Assembly (NCBI GenBank): GCA_050289805.1
Contig: JBNKGL010000003.1
Location: forward strand, 62,001 to 126,000
Direction: 5' to 3'
Length of the DNA: 64,000 nt
Source of the DNA: JAUILA01 sp050289805
GTDB lineage: Bacteria > Bacteroidota > Bacteroidia > Cytophagales > Cyclobacteriaceae
The translations under genes and the position numbers were made by a program. Position 1 is the first letter of the stretch. Each line of letters opens with the position of its first letter. This document shows, piece by piece, positions 18,136 through 27,525 of the stretch. The notes beneath the pieces were generated by a model. It saw nothing but the letters and a program-made list of their open reading frames with translations, was not told the origin of the DNA and ran no database searches.

Positions 18136-18445
18136 AAAAGAAGATGATTGGTAGTAAAAGTTTGGTCAAAAAAACGCGTAAAAAAATAAATTTCTATATA
18201 TAATACATCCCTTAAAAAAGTCATGGATGATTCGATTTTGGTCAAAAAAAATAAACGTAATCCTAAAAAATAGCCTAAAAAACGTCTTTTCCTACATCAA
18301 AACAATCGCATCTGAAATCGGCAATTGCCCTAAACATGGCGTAATATAATAAAATACTGATAAATCGCTACAATTTATTACATCTTATTTTCCAAATGAA
18401 AAATTAACGATTTTAAAAAACTGATTTGCAAAATGTTAACATCTC
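18136..18445. promoter_or_regulatory. AT-rich intergenic region with two copies of a 14-bp direct repeat
   Basis: 310 bp without a credible gene. TTTGGTCAAAAAAA occurs at 18161-18174 and again at 18237-18250, 76 bp apart. Read toward the minus-strand gene at 18135 each copy is TTTTTTTGACCAAA, containing a possible TTTG -33 element. For the distal copy, a weak TGACTTTT lies 19 bases further on. They may be two promoters or binding sites for a regulator of the helical protein. Confidence 0.4.
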
Positions 18446-20080
18446 CTATTCAAGCACTGTAGCATCAAATGCAGTATTCAGAACCTGGCCGTTCCTTTTC
18501 ATCTGTATCCAAATCCTGTAATCACCTGGTTCCGGAAAAACATAAGGAAATGTGACGACCGAATGTCCTTCATGTTCGCCATCCGTTCCGGGCTCATGAT
18601 TCATTAATTCGGCGAGATAATCATTACGCTCTTCTTCCGTTAAGGAGGCAACACGTTCCACTTCCCTGTCAATACTGTCCATAAACACAGGCGCCGGAGA
18701 AAAATCACCCGGCCGGCCCGATCCAAGGCGTGCATCCATGATCTCCTGGCTGGCGGTTGAATAACTTCCCACTGGGTGAAGATGAATATACACAGACCCG
18801 TCATGTTTCATCACTACCATGTGTCCCATCATCCCCATGTAGGGTTCAAGCTCCGCAGGTTCACCATCGGGATTCAAAATATTGAAGGTCATCGGGTAGA
18901 GTATCCCTGTCTTTAACGGTTCAGCAGCGTCATATTCCCAAATGGCTGTCGATCCATCCGGCAGCGGAGTGCGCACCCCTGGCTTTCCGCAAACTATTAT
19001 ATCAGATCCAAAATCAACCTCATCATTTGATTCCACGGGATTGGAACGTATATACGTGTCATCTGTATCCCTTTTTACCCATTCCTCTTCAGATACTTCA
19101 GTATCTACAACCAGTGTATCAACGATCGTTTCCTGAAATCCATGAGCGCGAACAATATCGGCAAAAACAAAATATTTCCCCTTTGGAAGCGGCGGCCAGT
19201 TCGTTTCATATGTGAGACTATCCTTTCTTTGCGGATGAAGGTGCGCAAAGGCATCCAGCGTACCTTCCTTCATTACAAACATATGCATGAGCTTTCCATG
19301 ATCCGGAATCATGTAAGCCGGTGACAAGGTGTTACCTCGATATTCCCGATAATCCGGATCAATCATTAACTGCATCACGGTTTGGCCGTTACTTGAAACC
19401 ATACTGGTTTCCGCCTGGAAGGGCACATACATATATCGTTTGTAGTTTTCGGCCCAACTATTCCACCAGTTCGCACCACCATAAAGAATTAATGCCAGTA
19501 GTGCCAGCGAAATCGTAACCCCACGAATCCTTTTGCCCCTGAGATTGGTGGATTTCGTACCAGGTGCCTGAACCGCATCACTTATACTTGCACCGATTAT
19601 AGTAGCCATCAGTATCACAAGCAAAATCCCAAGGATGGCAAGGGTCCATCCAAGCCCGGGTTCCATCTCTTTTTGGGCGGTGGAAGCTGCCATGAGAGGA
19701 ATTAATGCGGTTCCTTCGCCGTCGGGACCTTTCACATGTATCTCAAGACTTGCAGTACCTGACGACATCAGCCATACAATTCCCTGAAACTGGCCAGGCG
19801 AATCGGGGACGGGTAACGCCGGATCCGGTGACGGTGAACCATCATCACCCGCATACCAATAGATTGGTTTTACCCAAATCTCGTCCACCACGCCGTTCTC
19901 TACATAAATCTGAAAACTGGCAGTACCGGGTATTACATCCGGCGGACTGATACTCACCATAAGTTGATAAGGTCCGGCCTTTCCTTCATACACTACGCCC
20001 GGGCTACCAACATGAGCCGGTGAGTTTACTGAAACCAGCAAACAAACTGCGAATACGATTAATTTAATATGGCTCTTCAT
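18446..20080 (-). CDS. Exported membrane-anchored His/Met-rich protein, possible copper-binding partner
   Basis: 544 aa from the ATG at 20080; a TTG seven codons upstream is less likely because the ATG gives a clean signal peptide. Predicted cleavage after Ala22 leaves His23 as the N-terminal residue (HVGSPGVV). Two hydrophobic segments (about 145-166 and 188-205) anchor it. The downstream domain carries two similar His/Met motifs: H261, M265-H266-M267 with HLHP (280-283), and M415-M418, H420 with HLHP (433-436). A further His-rich patch is EHEGH (502-506). Such residues suggest copper or another soft metal, which is inference. Its start overlaps the stop of the membrane-protein gene upstream (ATGA, 20077-20080), so the two are translationally coupled. 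I do not know a named family. Confidence 0.75.
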   Translation of the reverse strand: MKSHIKLIVFAVCLLVSVNSPAHVGSPGVVYEGKAGPYQLMVSISPPDVIPGTASFQIYVENGVVDEIWVKPIYWYAGDDGSPSPDPALPVPDSPGQFQGIVWLMSSGTASLEIHVKGPDGEGTALIPLMAASTAQKEMEPGLGWTLAILGILLVILMATIIGASISDAVQAPGTKSTNLRGKRIRGVTISLALLALILYGGANWWNSWAENYKRYMYVPFQAETSMVSSNGQTVMQLMIDPDYREYRGNTLSPAYMIPDHGKLMHMFVMKEGTLDAFAHLHPQRKDSLTYETNWPPLPKGKYFVFADIVRAHGFQETIVDTLVVDTEVSEEEWVKRDTDDTYIRSNPVESNDEVDFGSDIIVCGKPGVRTPLPDGSTAIWEYDAAEPLKTGILYPMTFNILNPDGEPAELEPYMGMMGHMVVMKHDGSVYIHLHPVGSYSTASQEIMDARLGSGRPGDFSPAPVFMDSIDREVERVASLTEEERNDYLAELMNHEPGTDGEHEGHSVVTFPYVFPEPGDYRIWIQMKRNGQVLNTAFDATVLE

Positions 20081-21267
20081 CGCTGTACCTTTTTCATCCA
20101 ATTACCCCAGTACAGCCCAAGCCTGGATGTGAGTATGGCAAGTGCTATTGCTATTAAAATTCCGCGAATAAGAACCCACCCGGTAGACACCATCCACGGA
20201 GCATATGCATATCGGTATTCCCAATCGGGATCATTACCAAAATACCATTTTTCAGTCCCAAATACCCAGTTCCGGGCATACTCGGTCATTAAAAAATCAC
20301 CCATATTCCATTGCAGAATCAGGAGGATCAGGATAAAGACCGGTCCAATCATTAAAGCCCTGATCCAGTCATTTTTAAAGGACCTATGCTGAATATAGTC
20401 AAGGGCCATAGCCGGAAAAATCAGCAATAACGGAAAATCCCAGGGCTGAAAGGAGTCTATTGGATTAAGAATCGGTCCAAGTTTTGGTTCTGCAGGGAAA
20501 AGCGGAAGTATCCAATTCATCAATAACAGAACAAGCATATATATTCCGGCCGCCGAGGTTGCACCCCACCTGGATTGTGAAGAGCGTGAAAACGCGCATA
20601 ATAATAACGGGTAAAAAATTCCTGCTACTATATAAAATGTCGCGCTATGCATATCATGCCGTGACTGATATTCAGATAATATTGTGCAAACCATCATGAG
20701 GAAAAATCCGCCGGCCATCGCATATATAATATTCAAAATACGATTTCTTCTGTCCGACAGATCATCCACCACCATTGAGGAGCGGTTTTGAATGGCCATG
20801 ACACTTACCATTGCACCAAATTGAATGCCCACCATTCCAAGCAATAATACAGTGTGGGGTGGTGAAAGGATTGTTACATCAAGTCCATATGTATTATGCC
20901 ACCAGTCATCGAAAGGTGCGGAAGTAAGCATTGCAATCGCACCCCAGATACAGAACATGGCACCCAGTGAACCGTAAAAGATCTTCCAGAATTTAACAGA
21001 TTGCATTTTTTCAGCCTCGGAGCCGGCAATGGTTGTCTTCAGCACCTGATAACCGGAAAAAACACCGGAAATAACTGCTCCCAGATACATGGCGAGGTGA
21101 GGTGGAGAAAAAAGCCCATCGCGGCCAACACTGATGTGCCAGCTGATATCCCAGATAAGTCCAATGACAATACTTAGTGAGGCAAAGACGGTGGCATAAA
21201 CAAATACCGGTATCCCGAGGGTTCCTTCAGAACTCCTGGGTATTGAATAGGAAACAGATGTGTCCAT
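20077..21267 (-). CDS. Polytopic membrane protein with duplicated D-x3-H...PPH motif
   Basis: 396 aa with about nine predicted membrane helices and no signal peptide. An internal duplication is visible: D40-x3-H44-x12-H57 within IWDISWH...SPPH, and D120-x3-H124-x13-H138 within DDWWH...SPPH, each followed by a small-residue helix. Extra acidic residues D50 and D130 align between the copies, and HDMH (204-207) lies after a later helix. Paired His/Asp at membrane level suggests a metal site; the first copy has the spacing I recall for the PmoC CuC ligands (Asp156, His160, His173). Homology to PmoC is not established. The gene is first of a two-gene unit with the His/Met-rich protein. I do not recognise a named family. 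Confidence 0.75.
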   Translation of the reverse strand: MDTSVSYSIPRSSEGTLGIPVFVYATVFASLSIVIGLIWDISWHISVGRDGLFSPPHLAMYLGAVISGVFSGYQVLKTTIAGSEAEKMQSVKFWKIFYGSLGAMFCIWGAIAMLTSAPFDDWWHNTYGLDVTILSPPHTVLLLGMVGIQFGAMVSVMAIQNRSSMVVDDLSDRRNRILNIIYAMAGGFFLMMVCTILSEYQSRHDMHSATFYIVAGIFYPLLLCAFSRSSQSRWGATSAAGIYMLVLLLMNWILPLFPAEPKLGPILNPIDSFQPWDFPLLLIFPAMALDYIQHRSFKNDWIRALMIGPVFILILLILQWNMGDFLMTEYARNWVFGTEKWYFGNDPDWEYRYAYAPWMVSTGWVLIRGILIAIALAILTSRLGLYWGNWMKKVQR

Positions 21268-21367
21268 ATTTTATTTATTTCATTAGGGAAAAATGAATAT
21301 AAAAAAATAGAACGGAAACAGAAATTAATTATTGAGTTGACAGCAACTTTATGATTATCAAATATTT

Positions 21368-22549
21368 CTACTTTAATATTTGATCAAATGTAAGCGACCG
21401 TGCCCAGACTTTTTGTTCGTTACCCGAAATCGAGGACCAGCTCACCACAACCTTCCCTTCAAAGACGTCCATTCTGGCCAGAATCGGCAACCAACGCTCA
21501 TCCGGTATGTTGATGATACCCTCATTGAGTTTCAAGTGGTCGAAATTCTGAGCACCATCATCGGATAAGGCTATAAAAAGATCATATCCCCCATTTTCAA
21601 CCCGTTCATAATAGAGGGCGTATAAAAATCCATTGGATTGATCAATGGATATTTGAGGAGCACGCAGATCTGATGATTCACCAGAATGAACCCTTGAAGG
21701 CTGTGTCCAGAAATCCCCGTTATTGGTAGTTCTCGACACCAGAATATCATAACCCGATTCCAGTGAGTCAGCCCACATAACATACAGGGCCCTGCTGAGC
21801 AAACCCTGGCTGTTGTCGCTGAGAATACCCGGCTTACCCGTAATTCCGGATCCTTTACGGGGATGAATGGCAATATCCGACCGCAACCATTTTTCTCCGT
21901 CATTATAGGATCTGTCAAGATAGATCACCCCATCATGCGACCACGCCGCAAAAAGATACCCCTGCGGCCCAAGGGTTATTCCGCCGTTGGAATATTCTGC
22001 TCCTGAGCAGGAAATATCTTCTCCGTTGAGACGCACCGGTTCTGTCCATTTTTTAGCATTTGAAGACTGTATAAAAATTAGTTCAACAGCGCAATCATCC
22101 TCTTCTTTCAAATAGGTTATCATCACCCGGTCTTTATCAGGGTCAAAAAATAAAGATGGATATCCCAGTATCCCGGGTAATTCCAGCGAACCCAGCGACT
22201 TCCATGTCTGCCCTCCATCGGATGATGAAGTTACATTGAGGCCCTGCCCGGAATTTTTTGTGAAGTAAAATAAATCGCCTCTTTTATTGCTGAACATCCA
22301 GCCATCGTTTGCCTGTTCAGGATTCTTTAACATTTCATCACTCCACGTCTCTCCAGCATCAGTGCTCGCCAACAACCTGCCATTCGTAAAAAGAACGGTT
22401 AAGTTTTCTGTTGATTTTCGATCCACTGCCGGGAGCGGAATGACAGGCCCGTTATTTTCAATTTGAATGGTTTTGGATATTATTCCCTGTCCGGAGACCA
22501 GGAATGGAAAAGTTATTAAAACCGAAACAAGAACAGATACAAATCGCAT
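21368..22549 (-). CDS. Secreted BNR/Asp-box beta-propeller (sialidase-like fold)
   Basis: 393 aa from the ATG at 22549. The frame continues upstream to 22624, but that start would precede the signal peptide (MRFVSVLVSVLITFPFLVSGQ) with unrelated residues. Asp-box repeats SxDxGxTW are present, including STDAGETWSDE, SSDGGQTWKS and SYNDGEKWL. The fold is that of exo-alpha-sialidases, but I cannot identify the sialidase Arg triad, so enzymatic activity is not claimed. It lies 37 bases after the PD40/TPR gene in the same direction and is probably co-transcribed. Confidence 0.78.
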   Translation of the reverse strand: MRFVSVLVSVLITFPFLVSGQGIISKTIQIENNGPVIPLPAVDRKSTENLTVLFTNGRLLASTDAGETWSDEMLKNPEQANDGWMFSNKRGDLFYFTKNSGQGLNVTSSSDGGQTWKSLGSLELPGILGYPSLFFDPDKDRVMITYLKEEDDCAVELIFIQSSNAKKWTEPVRLNGEDISCSGAEYSNGGITLGPQGYLFAAWSHDGVIYLDRSYNDGEKWLRSDIAIHPRKGSGITGKPGILSDNSQGLLSRALYVMWADSLESGYDILVSRTTNNGDFWTQPSRVHSGESSDLRAPQISIDQSNGFLYALYYERVENGGYDLFIALSDDGAQNFDHLKLNEGIINIPDERWLPILARMDVFEGKVVVSWSSISGNEQKVWARSLTFDQILK

Positions 22550-22586
22550 GCTGCAAATATGTAAAAAAATCTTCAGCTGTCTTGGT

Positions 22587-24131
22587 TTAGTCTTTTGATG
22601 AACTTTGTTTCTGATTAGCGACATGAATTATGAATTCACGTTCATCCGAAGAAAGGTATTCCAATTCAGATGGAAGTTCACGCCCCGCTCTGCGGCTGCG
22701 CAGTACTTCATCGACCAACTGTTTTTGACGCGCAGGTAGCGTTTCATAGGTAAACGGATTCTCTATGCGATTCTTTTTCACCAATTCCTCCTTTTTCATG
22801 GCATCTTTACTCACATCACTTCTCAGTGCAGAAGGGCTGGAAACGTATATGTTTCTGAAATATTCAAGCGGATCGGCAATGTCACAGGCAAAAATGTCGA
22901 AATTACCTTCACTGTCCTTTCGGTTCGATGACCACAGGAATTGTTCCTGATCAATCATCGCGTAGGCATCATCCCGGCTCGAATTAAAGGGTTTGCCAAG
23001 ATTGACCAGCTTTGCATTTTCAGCATCTATGTCGGCAATATAAAAGTCATACCCGCCAAAATTCTGGTGACCTTCAGAAGAAAACAGGATCAGCTCATTA
23101 CTTATCCAGCGTGGCGAAAGTTCATTCAGATTGGTATTTAAATGTGATAAATTCACTGCATTGGTCCAGCTGCCATTGCCGGTGGCAATACTCATCCAGA
23201 TATCGTTTTTACCATTGCCTCCCGGCCGGTCAGAAACGAACAAGAGTGTATCTCCACCCGTTGAGAGAGACGGATGTTTGGCATCATAACCAGGGAAATT
23301 AATGGCTGTATTCAAGGGCATCGGCTTACTCCAACGGCCCTGATCATTAAGCTGGGTAACATAAATACGACAATGGACTGAAATATCTCCGCAAGAGGTG
23401 AAATAATAACTCTTGAAATCAGAACTGAAAGACCCGTTACCATCGTGATATTTGGAATTAACAATTCCCAGAATTGAATGATCAACAGGTACCCACTGGT
23501 TGCCTCTTTTACGAAATGCATACTGATTCATAAATCCCTCGCCATATTTCAGGTCTTTCTGCCCGGTCCAGCCTTTATACCTTCCACTTGTAAGTATCAA
23601 TATATCTTCACCCAGAAAGGCCGGGGAGAAATCATTGAATGGTGAGTTAACCGGTGCAGGCAGGTGATCAACAATGAGCCTGTTATCTTCTGGTGTTAGC
23701 ATCGCCAGATCTGTACCAGCTTTCTCCACATAAGCCTGATCAAGAAAATCAGGGTAACGCCCTTCATCACCAACAAGGTTAATAAAGGCAGAGAATTCCT
23801 CAGAAGCCCGTTGAAAATTTCCGCCCAGCTTAAGCATGAGCGCATAATAATATACAGACAGCGGCATTTCCGCGTCCCACACATTCCGCACCTTCATATA
23901 GTTGATCTCAGCCTTGTCATACTGAAAAGTCAAGCGGAAGGCTTCCGCCAGGCCAAACAGGACTTCTGGTTGCTGATCATCCATTGCCAATGCATCCTGA
24001 TATAATGCTATGGCAGACTCATACCGCCCGGCTTTGAGCTCTTCCTTCGCCTGCATGGCTGGAACAGACCAATCCTGACCAATTGAAAAACTGGTAACAA
24101 AGAGAAACAATAAGGCAGCCAAAATCTTCAT
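22587..24131 (-). CDS. Secreted TPR-PD40 beta-propeller protein
   Basis: 514 aa from the ATG at 24131, chosen over a TTG four codons earlier; signal peptide MKILAALLFLFVTSFSIGQ. The N-terminal TPR region (about 25-105: EELKAGRYESAIALYQDAL, EVLFGLAEAFRLTFQYDKAE) is followed by WD40-like PD40 blades (SLSTGGDTLLFVSDRPGGNGKNDIWMS, NELILFSSEGHQNFGGYDFYIADI, QFLWSSNRKDSEGNFDIFACDI). The C-terminal tail is charged. The layout is like the N-terminal part of PorE-type proteins but lacks the OmpA domain. It is probably periplasmic and co-transcribed with its two propeller neighbours. Confidence 0.82.
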   Translation of the reverse strand: MKILAALLFLFVTSFSIGQDWSVPAMQAKEELKAGRYESAIALYQDALAMDDQQPEVLFGLAEAFRLTFQYDKAEINYMKVRNVWDAEMPLSVYYYALMLKLGGNFQRASEEFSAFINLVGDEGRYPDFLDQAYVEKAGTDLAMLTPEDNRLIVDHLPAPVNSPFNDFSPAFLGEDILILTSGRYKGWTGQKDLKYGEGFMNQYAFRKRGNQWVPVDHSILGIVNSKYHDGNGSFSSDFKSYYFTSCGDISVHCRIYVTQLNDQGRWSKPMPLNTAINFPGYDAKHPSLSTGGDTLLFVSDRPGGNGKNDIWMSIATGNGSWTNAVNLSHLNTNLNELSPRWISNELILFSSEGHQNFGGYDFYIADIDAENAKLVNLGKPFNSSRDDAYAMIDQEQFLWSSNRKDSEGNFDIFACDIADPLEYFRNIYVSSPSALRSDVSKDAMKKEELVKKNRIENPFTYETLPARQKQLVDEVLRSRRAGRELPSELEYLSSDEREFIIHVANQKQSSSKD

Positions 24132-24184
24132 CCCTGTAGTCAAAAAACGGTGTTTTACGGGAATAGTTCAAGTTAAGGCTTTTT

Positions 24185-27100
24185 TTACCACTCCAGGGGT
24201 TCATAATCCTTAAACGGAGTTACATCCAATGCCTCAATTGATCTTCTGTATTCCGGCCATACTGAACGGTAAAATTCATTCACAGCATTTACAATGTCTT
24301 TAAGCTGTGCTTCTGCTTGCTCCATGAGCCGGTCTTCTGTAGGACCCGGTGCCTGCAAAGATGACAGCATATAACCAGCTGCTGAACGCAACCGGCTGGA
24401 CAAAGGGACTTCAAGGAAACTCACGATCCCCTGCAGGTCACTTTCTTTTCCGATGACAGGTTCCATCAGCACCCTGATTGAATCCTGAATGGCTTTTGAT
24501 GCATCTATCTGTTCTTTATAAGCTTCCTTGTCCAACTCCCCCAGTCTTTTTGCAAAGTCTCCTGCGATCTCAGATGATTCACGCAACCTGCGCATTGCAT
24601 CCGCTGCAATCTGCTGGTTCTTTTCCAGCCGTTTGGCATAATTATATTTTGCCTGTAAAATTGCCATCGAAACGTTCACCCGCGGATCAAATTTCACTTC
24701 GATCATCGTTGAATCAACAGATTCCCCAAATGTCATTTTCAACTTGTAAGTGCCTGGCAGGACATCGGCTCCGCCTGGCTCCTGATTGCCACTACGCCCC
24801 CTTCGGCCCAGGTTATCTGCACCCTTTTCATCCAGGTACCAGAAGATTCGGTTAACACCGGTTGTATCCGGTGCTTTCCTTTTGAGGGTCCTTATTAATT
24901 GGTTTGAACTATTATAAATTTCAAGAGTTACCGAATCCCGTCTTACCTTCTCTGAATCAGGTTTTTCATCTGCAGCGGTTTCAGGCTCCTTTTTGCTCTT
25001 TTTCTTCTTCCCGGATTCTGCAGGCACCGAAGTTGCCGGCGAATCCTTTTCCGGCAGCCTTGTGAAATAAGTGATCATCGCGCCCTGAGGCCTGTTTTCG
25101 CCATTATAAATTGCATCTGCCCCAAAACGTGTACCGGATGGCTGCTGGTTTAGCACGTGATATGCCGTGGGCGGATCAAACAGTACCAATTCTTTATTGA
25201 GCAAGTCCGCACCATCCGCAGCAATACGACGCAATGGGCGGATATCATCAAGCACATACGCGGCCCGACCGAAGGTGGCGATCACGAGGTCATGTTCACG
25301 TGGATGTATCACAAGATCCATGGTTGAAACATGCGGAAATCCATGATCCCATTGTGTCCAGTTTCTGCCGGCATCAATCGATACAAACAGGCCACCGTCA
25401 CTGCCGAGAAACATGAGGTTCGGCTCTACGGGATCCTGCACAAAACTTAACGTGTAGGTCCAAACCTGTGAATCATTCACCAGCGAAGTCCAGGTTTTTC
25501 CATAATCTGTTGTGCGGAATAGATATGGCTTATAATCAAAATTCCGATAATTATTGACTACGGCAAAGGCCTCCCCTGCACTATAGTCGGAAGCCTTGAT
25601 CTGTGCTACCCAGCCTGCTGCCGGCATGCCCGGAATATTACCGGTTACATCTGTCCATGAATCTCCTCCATTTCTTGTGATTTGTATCTTTCCATCGTCC
25701 GTTCCTGCCCAAATGACTCCTTTTTCCAGAGTACTCGGGGCAATGGTAAGTATGGTGGTATTGTTTTCGGCACCTGTTGCATCCATCGTTAAACCTCCAC
25801 TTAAATGCTGCTTCTGCTTTTCAGGATCATTCGTGGTAAGGTCTGGTGATATGATAGTCCAGGAATGTCCCTTATCGGTGCTTTTATGGACGAACTGACT
25901 TCCGAAATAGATCGTATTATTATCAAAAGGATCCTGCGCGATTGCTGCATTCCAGTTAAAGCGTAATATGGAATCTGCCACGGGATGCGTAGGACGAATC
26001 ATTCTTGTATGACCTGTTTCCCGGTCATAACGAACGACAAAACCTTCCTGTGACATTGAATAGCCATATCGCGAGTCATCCGGATCGGGAACAACGTCAA
26101 AGCCATCACCAAACGACAATTCCTGCCAGTAGGAGTTCCGGATACCCTGCGACTTCCATACATAGGCGGGCCCTCCCCAGGAACCGTTATCCTGCATTCC
26201 TCCATAAACGTTATATGGATATTCATTATCAACATTGATGTGATAGAACTGTGCCAAGGGTAGGTTCTCAACAAATCTCCATGTCTTTCCGCGGTCCCGT
26301 GTAATATTTAAACCTCCGTCATTTCCTTCAATCATAAAATCCGGATTACCGGGATGAATCCACCAGGAGTGATGATCAGGATGCACACCCCTTGAAGTGC
26401 CATAGGACGGCATTAGCGATGAAAAGGACTTCCCCCCATCCTCACTGTAATTGACAGAGCTGAACAGGGTATACAGGCGATTCTCATTGGATGGATCGAC
26501 ATAAATCTCAGAATAATAGAAAGGCCTGTTTCCAATTTCTCCTTTGTCGTTGATCTTATACCAGTTATAGCCGCCATCATCAGAACGGTACAGCGCGTTT
26601 TTCTTTGATTCGATCAGCGCATATACGCGATCCGGGTTGCTGCGGGATACAGCCAGCCCCATTCGTCCCAGGTCACCTTTTGGCAAGCCATCGTCGGCCG
26701 AAAGTTTTTTCCAGGTCTCCCCGCCATTGACCGTCACATACAGGCCCGAACCGGGACCGCCGGAAGCGAATGTCCAGGGTTTACGCCGGTGTTCCCACAT
26801 GGCTGCAAATATTTTATTTGGATTGGTCGGGTCCATCACCATTTCGGCCACACCCGTTTTGTTATCAACAAAAAGGATCTTTTCCCATGTCTTGCCCCCA
26901 TCGGTCGTCTTAAATACTCCCCGTTCCGGATGTTCTCCCCAGGGCGAACCGATCGCTCCCACATATACGGTTTTCGGATCAGAAGGATCGACAATGATCC
27001 GGTGAATATGCCTTGTTTTCTCAAGCCCCATCAATTCCCAGGACCTGCCGGCATCGAGGGATCTGTACACGCCATAACCGCCATTCAAACTGTTCCTTGG

Positions 27101-27427
27101 ATTACCTTCACCTGTACCGACCCAGATGACATCGGGGTTGCTCTGCTGAATGGCAACAGCTCCAATCGACATCACTTTTTCCTCATCGAAAAGAGGTTCC
27201 CAGTGAATACCGCCGCTGGTCGATTTCCACAATCCACCGGAAGCAGTGCCCGCATAAATAATTTCAGGATCATCATGAACCGCATCGATTGCCGTAACAC
27301 GGCCGCTCATTCCGGCTGGCCCGATACTACGGGCCTTCATATTTTTTAACAGTTCTGTTGGTATCTGCTGTGCAGCGAGTGCAAATGGCAGGAAGAACAC
27401 AAGAAAGGTGATTATTTTTCTGATCAT
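24185..27427 (-). CDS. Large secreted VPS10/sortilin-like BNR propeller protein
   Basis: 1080 aa with signal peptide (MIRKIITFLVFFLPFALAAQQ). About 650 residues of BNR blades form two propellers (GTASGGLWKSTSGGIHWEP, GVYRSLDAGRSWE, GVFKTTDGGKTWEK, GLYVTVNGGETWKK, ALYRSDDGGYNWYK). Next is a Lys/Glu-rich linker (about 800-835), then a beta domain with LEIYNSSNQLIRTL, and a helical C-terminus. This family is widespread in Bacteroidota and usually labelled glycosyl hydrolase, but I see no catalytic signature and leave the function open. A possible promoter is at 27451-27480. It heads a run of three propeller genes. Confidence 0.82.
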   Translation of the reverse strand: MIRKIITFLVFFLPFALAAQQIPTELLKNMKARSIGPAGMSGRVTAIDAVHDDPEIIYAGTASGGLWKSTSGGIHWEPLFDEEKVMSIGAVAIQQSNPDVIWVGTGEGNPRNSLNGGYGVYRSLDAGRSWELMGLEKTRHIHRIIVDPSDPKTVYVGAIGSPWGEHPERGVFKTTDGGKTWEKILFVDNKTGVAEMVMDPTNPNKIFAAMWEHRRKPWTFASGGPGSGLYVTVNGGETWKKLSADDGLPKGDLGRMGLAVSRSNPDRVYALIESKKNALYRSDDGGYNWYKINDKGEIGNRPFYYSEIYVDPSNENRLYTLFSSVNYSEDGGKSFSSLMPSYGTSRGVHPDHHSWWIHPGNPDFMIEGNDGGLNITRDRGKTWRFVENLPLAQFYHINVDNEYPYNVYGGMQDNGSWGGPAYVWKSQGIRNSYWQELSFGDGFDVVPDPDDSRYGYSMSQEGFVVRYDRETGHTRMIRPTHPVADSILRFNWNAAIAQDPFDNNTIYFGSQFVHKSTDKGHSWTIISPDLTTNDPEKQKQHLSGGLTMDATGAENNTTILTIAPSTLEKGVIWAGTDDGKIQITRNGGDSWTDVTGNIPGMPAAGWVAQIKASDYSAGEAFAVVNNYRNFDYKPYLFRTTDYGKTWTSLVNDSQVWTYTLSFVQDPVEPNLMFLGSDGGLFVSIDAGRNWTQWDHGFPHVSTMDLVIHPREHDLVIATFGRAAYVLDDIRPLRRIAADGADLLNKELVLFDPPTAYHVLNQQPSGTRFGADAIYNGENRPQGAMITYFTRLPEKDSPATSVPAESGKKKKSKKEPETAADEKPDSEKVRRDSVTLEIYNSSNQLIRTLKRKAPDTTGVNRIFWYLDEKGADNLGRRGRSGNQEPGGADVLPGTYKLKMTFGESVDSTMIEVKFDPRVNVSMAILQAKYNYAKRLEKNQQIAADAMRRLRESSEIAGDFAKRLGELDKEAYKEQIDASKAIQDSIRVLMEPVIGKESDLQGIVSFLEVPLSSRLRSAAGYMLSSLQAPGPTEDRLMEQAEAQLKDIVNAVNEFYRSVWPEYRRSIEALDVTPFKDYEPLEW

Positions 27428-27450
27428 GTCTTTTTAAATTTCACATTGGG

Positions 27451-27480
27451 CAAGATCAACAATACACTTTTAAAGTACAA
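27451..27480 (-). promoter_or_regulatory. Possible promoter for the propeller gene run
   Basis: On the minus strand TTG (27480-27478), a 19-base spacer, then TGATCTTG (27458-27451), which agrees with TAnnTTTG at four of its six fixed positions. It would place the transcript start about 17 bases before the ATG at 27427. Confidence 0.35.
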
Positions 27481-27525
27481 TTGAAGACATGAGTAAACGC
27501 CTGAATTTTTGATGAATGGCGGGGA

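Noticed and set aside
21368..22549. True sialidase
   Set aside because: Asp-box repeats alone do not show sialidase activity; the Arg triad and Tyr/Glu pair were not found.
24185..27427. Glycosyl hydrolase activity for the large propeller protein
   Set aside because: The BNR blades are clear, but no catalytic residues of a known hydrolase family could be identified.
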